A stretch of 64,000 bases of DNA from Seleniibacterium sp963677135 (GCA_963677135.2 CAXXLS010000017.1:124001-188000), one strand, 5' to 3'; positions 43,924 to 53,101 are shown, numbered from the stretch's first letter. Made by a program: numbers and translations. Notes: a model not told the origin generated them from the letters alone.

Positions 43924-44649
43924 ATGCTCAATATTCTTATTTCATTTGCGTGCTCTGCCCTGGCATCGGCTCTGATGCTCAGGTTCGTTACCCAGAATCA
44001 GTGGTATGTCGGCGGTGTCGCCCTGGTTGTTTTTTTCGGGGTTTTTCTGCTTATCGCCCGGATCATTATGAAGAAGCTTGGCGAGATCATGCAGCAGGCC
44101 CAGCGGGACGTGATGGCCAACCGCAGTGAGAAAGCAATCCGTGATCTGAAGGCCGCCATGAAGTTCAATGCCTGGCAGTTTTATATCAAGCAGCAGATCA
44201 ATTCTCAGATCGGCAGCATCCATTATATCAAGCGCGAATTCAACGAGGCGATCCCTTATCTCGAGAAGGGGTTCGTCCGGCATTGGGCCGCCATGGCGAT
44301 GCTGGCTGTCAGTTACATGAAAAAGAACAAGCCCGGCAAGATGAAAGAGACGTTTGAGAAAACCATTACCGGCAGCCGCAAAGAGCCGATGGTTTATGCG
44401 CTTTACGCCTACTGTCTTGACCATATCAACGAGCGGAGTCAGGCCATCGCAATTCTCAAAAAGGGGATAGCGAAAACCGGTGGCGACAGTCGCCTGGAAG
44501 AGAATGTTGAGCTTCTTGAGGCCGGTAAGAGAATGAAAATGAAAGGCTTTGGCGATATGTGGTATCAGTTTCACCTGGAAAAGCAGGGGGCGATCATCAA
44601 GAAACAGACCAAAGCCATGACGGGTCGCCGCAAGCAGGTTGTCCGGTGA
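43924..44649 (+). CDS. Membrane-anchored TPR-like protein
   Basis: 241 residues. Two N-terminal membrane helices (~1-20 and ~27-50) precede a cytoplasmic helical-repeat region (IHYIKREFNEAIPYLEKGF, MLAVSYMKKNKPGKMKETFE, YALYAYCLDHINERSQAIAIL) that reads as three or more TPR-like units, then a basic tail. TPR proteins usually act as protein scaffolds; no partner can be named. ATG 43924 is used (AAGGAT 8 bases upstream, start of a membrane helix); the frame is open to 43846. It is 6 bp from the Smr gene and probably co-transcribed with it. Confidence 0.7.
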   Translation: MLNILISFACSALASALMLRFVTQNQWYVGGVALVVFFGVFLLIARIIMKKLGEIMQQAQRDVMANRSEKAIRDLKAAMKFNAWQFYIKQQINSQIGSIHYIKREFNEAIPYLEKGFVRHWAAMAMLAVSYMKKNKPGKMKETFEKTITGSRKEPMVYALYAYCLDHINERSQAIAILKKGIAKTGGDSRLEENVELLEAGKRMKMKGFGDMWYQFHLEKQGAIIKKQTKAMTGRRKQVVR

Positions 44650-44655
44650 CGGCCA

Positions 44656-45363
44656 ATGGCGCGAAAAAAGGCGAAAAAGACCGGTAGAAAAGAATTTTCC
44701 AGTGCCCCCTTCAGTCGTCTGAAGGGGGTTTCTGTTCCCGCTGTCGAACAGAAAAAGAGTGTTCCTTCCGAATCGTCCCCGCCGCCGGAGTTTCCCCGGA
44801 AAAGGTCGTCATTTGCCGAAGAGATGGCTCTGCTCGGGGTTGTCCCTATCGATCAGCCGGACAGCGAAGAGGATATCGCATCAGACATGTCCTTCTTCAG
44901 TTCAGAAGGGCCCGGCATCGTTTCAGAGAGCCCTCCTGATAAACCCCTGTCCGGTGATGCCTTGTTTCTGGCGGCCATGCAGGACCTTGAGGTTCGCTTT
45001 ACGGAACCGGATTACGAGGAAGAGGACGTCGCCAAAACCGCCCCCGTTCCCCGCCGCATGAAACAGTTGCGGCAGGGACGCATTCGGCCGGAAGCCAGTC
45101 TCGACCTGCACGGACTGAAACGGTCCGATGTCGCGCCCAGGCTCAAACACTTTATCCAGGACGCCCGTTATCATGGCTGGCAGACGCTGCTGGTCATTAC
45201 CGGGCGGGGGTTGCACTCGGAACGGGGGGAGGCGGTTTTGCGCCAGGAAACAGAAGATGCGCTCAACCGACTCGGTAAAGAAGATATTGCCGAATGGGGG
45301 AGAGCCCCAAGAAATTATGGCGGGGCGGGCGCTCTTGTCGTTTTTCTGAAAAATAAATCCTAG
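44656..45363 (+). CDS. Smr (MutS2 C-terminal) domain protein
   Basis: 235 residues. The first ~140 are polar, basic then acidic, and probably disordered. The C-terminal Smr domain (~150-233) keeps the two signatures LDLHGLKRSDVAP and VITGRGLHSERGEAVLRQ. Smr domains nick or cleave branched DNA, or act on RNA in ribosome rescue (SmrB type). Stand-alone Smr proteins with a disordered N-terminus like this are common in Proteobacteria. Follows the TPR-like gene. Confidence 0.88.
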   Translation: MARKKAKKTGRKEFSSAPFSRLKGVSVPAVEQKKSVPSESSPPPEFPRKRSSFAEEMALLGVVPIDQPDSEEDIASDMSFFSSEGPGIVSESPPDKPLSGDALFLAAMQDLEVRFTEPDYEEEDVAKTAPVPRRMKQLRQGRIRPEASLDLHGLKRSDVAPRLKHFIQDARYHGWQTLLVITGRGLHSERGEAVLRQETEDALNRLGKEDIAEWGRAPRNYGGAGALVVFLKNKS

Positions 45364-45444
45364 GGGGTGTCAACCGTTCTTCCTGCTTTGCGTTGTAGAT
45401 AGCATAACTGCTGATGACAGCACCTACAATGAAAGGAGTGGAGA

Positions 45445-45915
45445 ATGAAAGCTATCTTGAAGAAGTCCCCGTTGGTCTGGATGATTGCCCTGCTGTTCGT
45501 GCTCAGCCCGTTAACCTTTGATCTGGGTACCGGGTCTCTCACCACCAAGGCCGCTTTTGCGAAAGGCGGCGGCAACGGCGGCAACGGCAACGGCGGGGGC
45601 GGGGAGTCCTCCGGGGGCGGCAGTGGTGACGGGGGCGGCGGGTCGTCGGAAGGCGGTAACGGCGGGGGTGAGTGCGACGGCAGCGGTTCCGGTTCCGAGA
45701 GTGCCGGGACCGGGAGTTCCGAAGCTGTTGCGAGCGCTGCTCAGGAGATGACCCAATCCAGGACCCAGCAGAGATCCATGACTCAGCATAGCTACCGCAA
45801 CCAGTATCGTGTCGATCAGGCTGAAGCTGTTTCCGCTGAGGAGAATTCCGAGGCTCCCGCTGCTGACACCACCGATCAGACGCCTGCGGAAGAGTCGGTG
45901 GCTGACCAATCCTGA
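45445..45915 (+). CDS. Secreted Gly/Ser-rich low-complexity protein
   Basis: 156 residues. A signal peptide (MKAILKKSPLVWMIALLFVL, likely cleaved after AFA near residue 38) is followed by a ~50-residue Gly/Asn/Ser-rich stretch with one Cys, a Gln/Arg/Ser patch and an acidic Ala/Glu-rich tail. No known domain. The composition suggests a flexible exported or surface protein. Strong ribosome site (AAAGGAGTGGAG) and its own perfect terminator argue for a real, well-expressed gene. Confidence 0.75.
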   Translation: MKAILKKSPLVWMIALLFVLSPLTFDLGTGSLTTKAAFAKGGGNGGNGNGGGGESSGGGSGDGGGGSSEGGNGGGECDGSGSGSESAGTGSSEAVASAAQEMTQSRTQQRSMTQHSYRNQYRVDQAEAVSAEENSEAPAADTTDQTPAEESVADQS

Positions 45916-45944
45916 TCCCCCGGATCATCAGCAAGACCGCTCTC

Positions 45945-45973
45945 AAGCCGCACAGGTTCCTGTGCGGCTTTTT
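45945..45973 (+). terminator. Intrinsic terminator of the Gly-rich protein gene
   Basis: Arms AAGCCGCACAGG and CCTGTGCGGCTT with a very short loop, followed by a T run to 45973. Confidence 0.92.
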
Positions 45974-46036
45974 CAGTGAAAATACCGATATTGAATTTCT
46001 TTTTTTTCTTGATTTGTCCGTGGTTTGACTCGCCTT

Positions 46037-46060
46037 TGCCGATCCTTGAACTGATCGGCA
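46037..46060. promoter_or_regulatory. 8-bp inverted repeat upstream of the cysK promoter
   Basis: TGCCGATC (46037-46044) and GATCGGCA (46053-46060) separated by 8 bases, centred about 75 bp upstream of the cysK -35. It could be an operator. The rest of the 45916-46227 gap contains only the terminator and the cysK promoter. Confidence 0.35.
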
Positions 46061-46119
46061 GGTTAGGAATCTCGGAATCATGACAACATGAATTGCTGCG
46101 AGAACGGCCGGACTCTTTG

Positions 46120-46148
46120 TTGACTGTGGGACTGTATTAAACTATAGT
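46120..46148 (+). promoter_or_regulatory. cysK: Sigma-70-type promoter of cysK
   Basis: TTGACT (46120-46125), 17-bp spacer, TATAGT (46143-46148). The -10 is part of the palindrome ACTATAGT and of a repeated GTTCTA pattern, which would suit an Rrf2/CymR-type repressor; that is inference. Confidence 0.65.
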
Positions 46149-46227
46149 TCTAAAGTTCTATTGCGGACGAGTTTTAAACCTCTTGCCCTCCTCGTCCAAA
46201 GTGCCATTATTCACGGGAGATTCCAGT

Positions 46228-47187
46228 ATGGCCCATATCTTTTCGGACAATTCATTATCTGTCGGCGGAACCCCCCTGGTTCGGCTGAACCGGGTGATTC
46301 CTTCTTCTGCAGCCACTGTCTACGGTAAAATTGAGGGGCGCAATCCAGCTTATTCGGTGAAATGCCGGATCGGTGCGGCGATGATCAATGATGCCATTGA
46401 GCGTGGCCTCCTCAAGCCGGGAATGGAGATCATCGAGCCGACCAGCGGCAACACCGGTATCGCCCTGGCTTTCGTCGCTGCCGCCAAGGGGATTTCCCTG
46501 ACCCTCACCATGCCCGAAACCATGAGCCTTGAACGCCGCAAAATCCTCAAAGTGCTGGGGGCCAACGTCCTGCTGACATCCAGCTCAAAAGGGATGTCCG
46601 GAGCCGTGGCCGAGGCGGAGCGGTTGGCCGAAGAATTTCCCGAGCGCTATCTGTTGCTGCATCAGTTCAAAAACCAGGCGAATCCTCTGGCTCATTTCCA
46701 GACCACCGGACCGGAAATCTGGAATGATACCGAAGGTCAGGTCGATGTCGTTATTGCCGGCGTCGGAACCGGAGGCACTATCAGTGGTATCGCTCAATAT
46801 ATCAAAAAAGAGTGCGGTAAAGATGTGATGGCCGTGGCCGTCGAACCTGCCGACAGTCCGGTCATCAGTCAGCATCTCGCCGGAGAGATGCTGCAACCCG
46901 GACCCCACAAAATCCAGGGGATCGGTGCCGGATTCATTCCGGAAACCCTTGATCTGGACGTGGTCGACCGCGTTGAAACCGTCACCAATGACGAAGCGTA
47001 CGAGTTTGCCCGTCGCCTCGCCCGGGAAGAGGGGATTCTCGCAGGAATATCCTGTGGGGCGGCCACGGCGGTTGCGGCGCGCCTGGCTATTCTTCCTGAG
47101 TTCCGGGACAAGACCATTGTCGTTATTCTTCCGGATTCGGGGGAACGTTACCTGAGCAGTGATCTCTACAGCGATATTCTCAGCTGA
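46228..47187 (+). CDS. cysK: Cysteine synthase A (O-acetylserine sulfhydrylase)
   Basis: 319-residue PLP enzyme that makes cysteine from O-acetylserine and sulfide. The PLP Lys is in NPAYSVKCRIGAAM, the substrate loop in EPTSGNTGIALAF and the phosphate loop in GVGTGGTISGIAQY; AGISCGAATAVA and VVILPDSGERYLS complete the family pattern. VKCRIG rather than VKDRIG fits the CysK rather than CysM subgroup. ATG 46228 has CGGGAGA 8 bases upstream; an in-frame extension to 46183 does not. Confidence 0.95.
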   Translation: MAHIFSDNSLSVGGTPLVRLNRVIPSSAATVYGKIEGRNPAYSVKCRIGAAMINDAIERGLLKPGMEIIEPTSGNTGIALAFVAAAKGISLTLTMPETMSLERRKILKVLGANVLLTSSSKGMSGAVAEAERLAEEFPERYLLLHQFKNQANPLAHFQTTGPEIWNDTEGQVDVVIAGVGTGGTISGIAQYIKKECGKDVMAVAVEPADSPVISQHLAGEMLQPGPHKIQGIGAGFIPETLDLDVVDRVETVTNDEAYEFARRLAREEGILAGISCGAATAVAARLAILPEFRDKTIVVILPDSGERYLSSDLYSDILS

Positions 47188-47198
47188 TCCCGGTCTCT

Positions 47199-47228
47199 CC
47201 CGGGGGTTGAAAAATTTCAGTCCCCGGG
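47199..47228 (+). terminator. Hairpin after cysK
   Basis: Long stem with CCCGGGG arms (47199-47205 with 47222-47228) that continues through two wobble pairs and TGAAA/TTTCA. No strong T run follows, so termination strength is uncertain. Confidence 0.5.
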
Positions 47229-47311
47229 CCAATCTATGCTAACCTAAGATCTTGTCTGCAAGGCATGTCACTTTTCAGAATTTACTATAAATTGAATAAC
47301 AGGTAGGCTAA

Positions 47312-49102
47312 ATGGAAGAACCGTCAATGGACGCCCGAACCATCGGGGCGGAGGGGAGAGCGGGGCTGGAAGAGCTCCTGGAACAGGCGTGTTCATGCCT
47401 GACCTGCTTCGGCCAGGACTATGTGGATGCCATCGCTGAACTGCAGCAGTTGCGCGATCGTCTGACCTCGGGGACTTTTCGGCTGGCAGTCCTGGGGCAG
47501 TTCAAGCGAGGGAAGAGCACCCTGCTCAATGCCCTGCTCGGACAAGAACTGCTCCCTACAGACATTCTGCCGGTTACCGCGATTCCGACCTTTATCTTTT
47601 CTTCAGAAGCCGTGTCGGCAGAGGTCGTCTTTGCGGCGGAAGCTACCCCACCCATCCGTTTCAGCGCCGACTCGGGTCTGTCCCTGGGCGATTTTCTGAA
47701 CCGCTATGTTACCGAGGCCGGAAATCCCAACAACCAGCTTGGTGTCGCCCGGGTCGAGATCGGGCACCCGGCGCCAATTCTGCGCCAGGGGGTTGTCCTG
47801 ATCGATACCCCGGGAATAGGGTCAACCCACCGGCACAATACCGAGGTCGCCTACCAGGTTTTGCCACAGTGCGATGCGGCGCTGTTTCTGGTGTCCCCCG
47901 ATCCGCCTATCACCGAGATGGAACTCGACTACCTGAAAGAAATCAAGGCCTGCCTGCCACGGACCTTTTTTCTGCTTAATAAAATCGACAACCTCACGGA
48001 GCAGGAGCGGGTTGCCTCCATCAATTTCCTGGCCGAACAGTTGAGACCCTTGTGCCAGGCGCTGCCCCAGGTGATTGCCGTCTCGGCTCGCGCCGGCCTG
48101 CAGGCCAGGCTGAATGAAGATCTGTCCGCCTGGAAGAAAAGCGGCATGAGTCAGGTTGAAAACAGCCTTATTGACTTTTTCGCTTCTGAGAAGAAGCAGG
48201 TGTTTCACGAATCTCTGCAGCGCAAGATTCATGACCAGATCCATCATATCCGTCTGCGCCTGCAACTGTCCCTCAACGCCCTGATGCTGCCGGAAGGGGA
48301 ACTGAAGCAGAAGATAGAGCAGTTTCGCAGGGCTCTGCCCGAAATAGATCGTGAAAAACAGATTGCCGAGGATATTCTGAGCGGAGATCACGACCGGGTC
48401 GTCGCAGTGCTCAACCGTGAAATCAACGAGGTGCGTTCCCGGGCAAAAAAATCGATTCTCGAACCTGTCGAAGTTCATCTGCGGACCATTGACGACACGG
48501 AAGAACTTGAGCGGGTTTGCCGTCAGGCTCTGCTCGAGGAAATTCCTCTATATTTTGCTCCCGCCATGCGCAAAGTGGAGGAAGCTATTCGCCAGGAAGC
48601 TGTCTCTTTGCTGCAGTTGCACCAGCAGCGCTGTGACGAGCTGATCGAAAGAGTCCGCCAGGTCGCTGCCGAACTGTTTTCGATACCCTACCGGGCACCC
48701 TTTGCCGGCCAGGCGCTTCTGGCCTTTGAGGTCCCTGGCTGGAGCAGCCAGTTGTTTATTTCGGATATGGATCCCATCGGCCAGAAAATTTCACGGCGTT
48801 TCTTTACCAGGAAATATCGGCATAAAAAAACGGTAAAACGCCTGCGCCAGGAAGCGCTGAAACTGATCGGTCTCAATGTCGAGCAGATCAGCTGGGCGTT
48901 GCGCAAAGGTGTTGATGAGAGTTTTCGAAAATACCGGGTTCAGCTTGACGAACAGCTGGAGAAAACCATTTACGCCACGAAACAGGCCATGGAAATCGCT
49001 CTGGACAAGAATAAATCTTTGGTGACTGAAAGCAGCGGCCTGGAAATCCGCCTGAGCAAGGCGATCAATACCCTGGATGGGTTGGTTTCAAAGGAGGATT
49101 AG
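47312..49102 (+). CDS. Dynamin-family (bacterial dynamin-like) GTPase
   Basis: 596 residues. The GTPase domain (~45-270) has G1 GQFKRGKSTLLNALLG, a G2-like Thr in LPVTAIPT, G3 DTPGIGSTHRHN and G4 LNKIDNL. The remaining ~320 residues are long helices with coiled-coil character, the expected stalk of bacterial dynamin-like proteins. Basic/hydrophobic patches near 440-500 could bind membranes, but no clear transmembrane paddle is visible. Related proteins remodel or protect membranes, for example under stress or phage attack. Its target here is unknown. Ends at a strong hairpin shared with the convergent RNase gene. Confidence 0.85.
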   Translation: MEEPSMDARTIGAEGRAGLEELLEQACSCLTCFGQDYVDAIAELQQLRDRLTSGTFRLAVLGQFKRGKSTLLNALLGQELLPTDILPVTAIPTFIFSSEAVSAEVVFAAEATPPIRFSADSGLSLGDFLNRYVTEAGNPNNQLGVARVEIGHPAPILRQGVVLIDTPGIGSTHRHNTEVAYQVLPQCDAALFLVSPDPPITEMELDYLKEIKACLPRTFFLLNKIDNLTEQERVASINFLAEQLRPLCQALPQVIAVSARAGLQARLNEDLSAWKKSGMSQVENSLIDFFASEKKQVFHESLQRKIHDQIHHIRLRLQLSLNALMLPEGELKQKIEQFRRALPEIDREKQIAEDILSGDHDRVVAVLNREINEVRSRAKKSILEPVEVHLRTIDDTEELERVCRQALLEEIPLYFAPAMRKVEEAIRQEAVSLLQLHQQRCDELIERVRQVAAELFSIPYRAPFAGQALLAFEVPGWSSQLFISDMDPIGQKISRRFFTRKYRHKKTVKRLRQEALKLIGLNVEQISWALRKGVDESFRKYRVQLDEQLEKTIYATKQAMEIALDKNKSLVTESSGLEIRLSKAINTLDGLVSKED

Positions 49103-49143
49103 AGAGCCGTTTCTGCCCCGGAGAACCGTCTTGGAGGATTTTC

Positions 49144-49181
49144 AGGGCGGCCCGGATCATGTCAATGATCCGGGCCGCCCT
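49144..49181. terminator. 17-bp perfect hairpin between convergent genes
   Basis: Arms 49144-49160 and 49165-49181 with loop GTCA, followed on the + strand by TGTTGTTTATT. Serves the dynamin-like gene and probably also the RNase E/G gene from the other side. Confidence 0.85.
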
Positions 49182-49186
49182 GTTGT

Positions 49187-51955
49187 TTATTCCGTTTCGG
49201 AAACAGGTGGTGTGGACTCCGCCTGGGTTGATTGAGTCGCGGTTTCTTTTTTCGCTTTTGTCGAGGTCCGGCGGGTTCTCCGCTTGGGTTTCTCCTCTTC
49301 TGCCGAATCCGCAGGTTTCTCGGCTTCCGGGGCGCTCGTCTCCGTTTTGGTTTCCCTGGTCTTGGCCGGGGTCCGGCGGGTTCTGCGCTTGGGTTTTTCC
49401 TCTTCTGCCGTGTCCACAGACGTTTCGGCGGCCGGAGCTTCCGGGGCCGTCGTCTCCGTTTTGGTTGCCCTGGTCTTGGCCGGGGTCCGGCGGGTTCTGC
49501 GCTTGGGTTTTTCCTCTTCTGCCGTGTCCACAGACGTTTCAGCGGCCGGAGCTTCCGGGGCCGTCGTCTCCGTTTTGGTTGCCCTGGTCTTGGCCGGGGC
49601 CCGGCGGGTTCTGCGCTTGGGTTTTTCCTCTTCTGCCGTGTCCACAGACGTTTCGGCGGCCGGAGCTTCCGGGGCCGTCGTCTCCGTTTTGGTTGCCCTG
49701 GTCTTGGCCGGGGCCCGGCGGGTCCTGCGCTTGGGTTTTTCCTCTTCTGCCGTGTCCACAGACGTTTCGGCGGCCGGAGCTTCCGGGGCCGTCGTCTCCG
49801 TTCTGGTTTCCCTGGCCTTGGCCGGGGCCCGGCGGGTTTTGCGCTTGGGTTTTGCTGCTTCTGTTTCTGTGGAACTTTCTGCTGCCGGGTTCGTTTCGGC
49901 CGCCTGCTGCGAGGAGGCCTCAGCGGGAACGTTCTCCGAGTCCTTGTCCTGTTTTTGGGTTTCTGACGCGGTTGAATCCTGCTGCTCAGCGCTATCTGCA
50001 ACCCCTTCCGCAGCTGGCTGCTCGGAGGGTTTGGCCGGTTTTCTGCGGGCCGGACGGCGGGACCGTCGACGAGGCTTTTTTACCTCGTCTGCTGAGTCTG
50101 AGTCGGAACTCTGTTCCTGAGGAGCTTCGGGCTTGGGCCGAGAATCGGTTTCCGAGGCTGCAGCGGGTTCTGTCTCTGTCGCTGGCTCCTCCGGATCACT
50201 GGAGATCTGCGCATCGGCTGTTTTGTTTTCCTGCTCCTCGCCCGGAGTCGTCGACTTGTCCGCACTGGCGGCACCGGCCGGTTTTCTCCGCCGTCTCCGG
50301 CGTTTCTTTTTCGCCGGTTCCGGGGCGCTCTCATCGGTAGCGGCCACGCCTTCGGGGGGGGCTGACGTCTCATCGTCGGAACCATTGGTTTTCAGGTCCT
50401 CTTCCTGTTGAGCGGCGAGAGCAACTTCGATCTGATTGGCATGGGAAATCGGGACGATGTTTCGCCCGTCATCCTGATCCTTTTCTTTTTTGCTGGATTC
50501 GACTTCTATGTCACCGGGAAGCAGGTTGTCGGATCCGTAAATGGTGATTTCAAGAGCAAGCTGGCGTTCCAGTTCAGTGATGGTCGAACGCTTCTGGTTG
50601 AGCAGGTAATTTGCAACATCGACAGGAACCTTGGCATCAATGTAGGCAATATGCCCCTTGGACGCAGCCGTGTGGATCTGGCGCAGCAAGGCCACCGCCT
50701 GAGCTTCGGCGCTTTTGATCTTTCCGGCCCCTTTACAGTGAGGGCAGCTGACGAAGGAGCCGACACTGAGGACCGGTTTCAGTCGTTGCCGGCTCATTTC
50801 GAGCAGGCCGAATTGGCTGATGCGTCCCACGGACACTTTGGCTTTGTCGTTTTTGAGGGCTTTGCGCAGCTCGACTTCCACCTCGCGGATGTTTTTGCGA
50901 TCCCTCATGTCGATAAAGTCGATGACCACCAGACCGCCCAGGTCGCGCAGGCGCAACTGGCGGCCGATCTCTGCGGCGGCTTCGCGGTTGGTCTTGAGGG
51001 CGGTTGCTTCAATGCCGCTCTCGCTGGCCATTTTCCCCGAGTTGACGTCGATGGCCACCAGAGCCTCGGTCTGGTCGATGACGATCGATCCCCCGGAAGG
51101 CAGCGGAATCTGGTTTTTGGCCAGGGCATCGATCTGTTCCTCTATCTGGTAACGGGAAAAGATCGGGCGCCGTTCGCGGTGCTGCTTGACCAGATGGCTG
51201 AGTTCGGGCATGACCAGGGCGAAAAAATCCTTGGCATCCTGGTAAACCGTGGGGTCGTCGATGAGAACTTCGTCGATGTCGGTGGTAAAGTAGTCGCGGA
51301 TTGAGCGGATCGCCAGGTTCGATTCCTGGTAGAGTTGTGCAGGGGCCTTGATCTGGTCCTTGCGGGCGGTGATTCCTTCAAAAAGACGGACCAGATAATC
51401 GAAATCCCGCTTGAGCTCATCCTTGTCCTTGCCGATACCGGCGGTGCGGACGATGTACCCCATGCGTTCCGGCAGATCGAGCTCGGCCATGGTTTTTTTA
51501 AGTTTTTTCCGCTCTGCGTCATCCGAGATCTTGCGGGATACGCCCTTCGTTGTACTGTCCGGCATCAGGACCATGTAACGGCCGGGAATCGACAGGAACG
51601 TCGTTAATGCCGCTCCCTTATTGCCGCGTTCTTCTTTGACGATCTGAACCAGGATTTCCTGTCCCCGTTTGAGGATGTCGGCGATTCTCGGACGCCCCTT
51701 GCTGTCATCCTTGGCAGGGTAGAGATTGGGATGGATTTCCCCGATTTGCAGAAAGCCGAGCTTTTCGGCCCCATAATCAACAAAAGCGGCCTGAAGCCCG
51801 GTTTCAACCCGGACGACGACCGCTTTATAGATATTTCCTTTGCTTTGTTCCTGACCTGCGATCTCGATATCGAGCTCGCTCAGAATCCCGTCAACAACGA
51901 TCGCCACCCGATTTTCCTCCGGGTGGGAGGCGTTGATCAGCATCTTCTTACTCAT
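49187..51955 (-). CDS. rng: Ribonuclease E/G with long tandem-repeat C-terminal tail
   Basis: 922 residues. The catalytic part (~1-490) has an S1 domain (GNIYKAVVVRVETGLQAAFV), the magnesium-binding Asp pair in AIDVNSG and VIDFIDMRD, and the zinc-link CPHCKGAG. It is an endoribonuclease for mRNA decay and rRNA/tRNA maturation. The remaining ~430 residues are disordered. Within them a 38-residue unit containing KPKRRTRR-PAKTR (basic) and TAPEAPAAETSVDTAEEE (acidic) repeats about five times. RNase E of E. coli uses an unrelated disordered tail for RNA binding and degradosome assembly; this tail may play a similar role. Whether to call it rne or rng cannot be settled from sequence alone. AAAGGT lies 9 bases before ATG. 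Confidence 0.9.
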   Translation of the reverse strand: MSKKMLINASHPEENRVAIVVDGILSELDIEIAGQEQSKGNIYKAVVVRVETGLQAAFVDYGAEKLGFLQIGEIHPNLYPAKDDSKGRPRIADILKRGQEILVQIVKEERGNKGAALTTFLSIPGRYMVLMPDSTTKGVSRKISDDAERKKLKKTMAELDLPERMGYIVRTAGIGKDKDELKRDFDYLVRLFEGITARKDQIKAPAQLYQESNLAIRSIRDYFTTDIDEVLIDDPTVYQDAKDFFALVMPELSHLVKQHRERRPIFSRYQIEEQIDALAKNQIPLPSGGSIVIDQTEALVAIDVNSGKMASESGIEATALKTNREAAAEIGRQLRLRDLGGLVVIDFIDMRDRKNIREVEVELRKALKNDKAKVSVGRISQFGLLEMSRQRLKPVLSVGSFVSCPHCKGAGKIKSAEAQAVALLRQIHTAASKGHIAYIDAKVPVDVANYLLNQKRSTITELERQLALEITIYGSDNLLPGDIEVESSKKEKDQDDGRNIVPISHANQIEVALAAQQEEDLKTNGSDDETSAPPEGVAATDESAPEPAKKKRRRRRRKPAGAASADKSTTPGEEQENKTADAQISSDPEEPATETEPAAASETDSRPKPEAPQEQSSDSDSADEVKKPRRRSRRPARRKPAKPSEQPAAEGVADSAEQQDSTASETQKQDKDSENVPAEASSQQAAETNPAAESSTETEAAKPKRKTRRAPAKARETRTETTAPEAPAAETSVDTAEEEKPKRRTRRAPAKTRATKTETTAPEAPAAETSVDTAEEEKPKRRTRRAPAKTRATKTETTAPEAPAAETSVDTAEEEKPKRRTRRTPAKTRATKTETTAPEAPAAETSVDTAEEEKPKRRTRRTPAKTRETKTETSAPEAEKPADSAEEEKPKRRTRRTSTKAKKETATQSTQAESTPPVSETE
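49283..49860 (-). repeat. 114-bp tandem repeats encoding a 38-residue unit
   Basis: The marker CTTGGGTTT recurs at about 49283, 49388, 49502, 49616, 49730 and 49844: five copies at 114-bp spacing and one 105 bp away. The repeats are nearly identical in DNA, lie inside the RNase E/G gene and stay in frame. Confidence 0.9.
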
Positions 51956-52387
51956 TAATTGTCAAACCTTTCTGTCCGCATCATCGCGGCTTCTGTCGGA
52001 CATGTGCCTGCAGGGACCTCTCCGTTGTTACGGGGTCTCGTGCGGCGTGTCCGAAAATTCATTCATTGGTGGACAGCCGGTGTATCCTGCGAAGGGACCG
52101 GTGTCAAAACTTGTTTTGCTATGTTTATCCGGCCTCGACGCGGCGATCAGCGGAGGCCCGGGTAAAACCGTGTGAACAGTCAGAACTATAGCAGAGAAAC
52201 TATTTTTGGGATATTCGAAATTTACGTTATGACGATTTTTCTTGCCATGACCCGGGTGACTCATGTTTATCCCCACCCGCGGAAAGAACGGTTGTCGACA
52301 AAATCAAGAAATTATAAAAAACTTAGCTATACTTTTAAAAAATAAGCAGTTTTACTCAACGGCACGCCCCTCGGAAAGGAGACGCCT
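51956..52387. other. Divergent intergenic region, RNase E/G to cytidylate-kinase-like gene
   Basis: 432 bp without a supported gene. It must hold the promoters and 5' leaders of both genes; the RNase leader would be long. A loose sigma-70-like pair TTGTCG/TATAAA (52292, 52313) with a short 15-bp spacer faces the kinase-like gene. No riboswitch was recognised. Confidence 0.4.
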
Positions 52388-53101
52388 ATGGCTCTCAAAA
52401 GTTTCTGGACTCCGCAACTGGAAGCAAAACTGCATGCCTGGCACCAGATGCAGACGATTGCCGATAAGGAAAAACCGGCCCCCTGTTTTACGATAACCAG
52501 GGAATTCGGCTGTCAGGCGTACCCTTTGGCCGAAGAACTGGCCCGGCGGCTGAACGCCCGGGTCGCCGGAGAACCCTGGGTGATTATCGGCAAGCAGATT
52601 CTCGACGAGGTCGCGGCGCTGTCGGGTTACTCCATCAACCAGATTGAGAAGACCCAGGACACCCCGCCTTCCCTCAAATCGATTTTTTCCATGTTCCTCG
52701 ACAGCTCGGTGGCTGAAGAGACGGAAATCTTCACTCACATGCGCCGGGTTATTCGCGAGTTCGCCAAGCGGGGGAACTGTATTTTGGTTGGTCGCGGATC
52801 CTCCTGCGTTACCCAGGATCTGGCCAATTGTATCCATTTGCGTCTGGTGGCGCCGTACCAGTTCCGGTGTGAGAAAATCATGCGGGCTCACAATATGGAT
52901 GAAAGCGAAGCCAAAAAATATATCGACCTGCATCAGCAGCAACGGGACGAATTTTTAAAGCGTTTTGCCTGTAATGATCTGGCCGATGCCAGCCTCTACC
53001 ATCTGGTCCTCAACAACAGCCGCCTGCCCATTGAGGAGATCGCCGCCATTGCCGATGTTTATATGATGCGGTATTCCCAGCTGCCCGGCACCTTTGCATA
53101 G
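52388..53101 (+). CDS. Cytidylate-kinase-like family protein with altered nucleotide loop
   Basis: 237 residues. It follows the cytidylate-kinase-like (Cytidylate_kin2) family: CFTITREFG at the first strand, AEELARRLNARV, ILVGRGSSCVTQDL and LRLVAPYQFRCEKIMRAHNM. In most members the first strand is followed by a Gly-Ser-Gly-Gly loop; here the loop reads GCQAY, so nucleotide binding may be changed or lost. These proteins are often annotated as kinases without evidence of substrate. AAAGGAG precedes ATG 52388. Single gene closed by the terminator at 53142. Confidence 0.8.
   Translation: MALKSFWTPQLEAKLHAWHQMQTIADKEKPAPCFTITREFGCQAYPLAEELARRLNARVAGEPWVIIGKQILDEVAALSGYSINQIEKTQDTPPSLKSIFSMFLDSSVAEETEIFTHMRRVIREFAKRGNCILVGRGSSCVTQDLANCIHLRLVAPYQFRCEKIMRAHNMDESEAKKYIDLHQQQRDEFLKRFACNDLADASLYHLVLNNSRLPIEEIAAIADVYMMRYSQLPGTFA

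Noticed and set aside
49159..50340. Repetitive plus-strand frame of 393 codons
   Set aside because: Antisense of the RNase E/G repeat tail; the repeats make all frames look regular.
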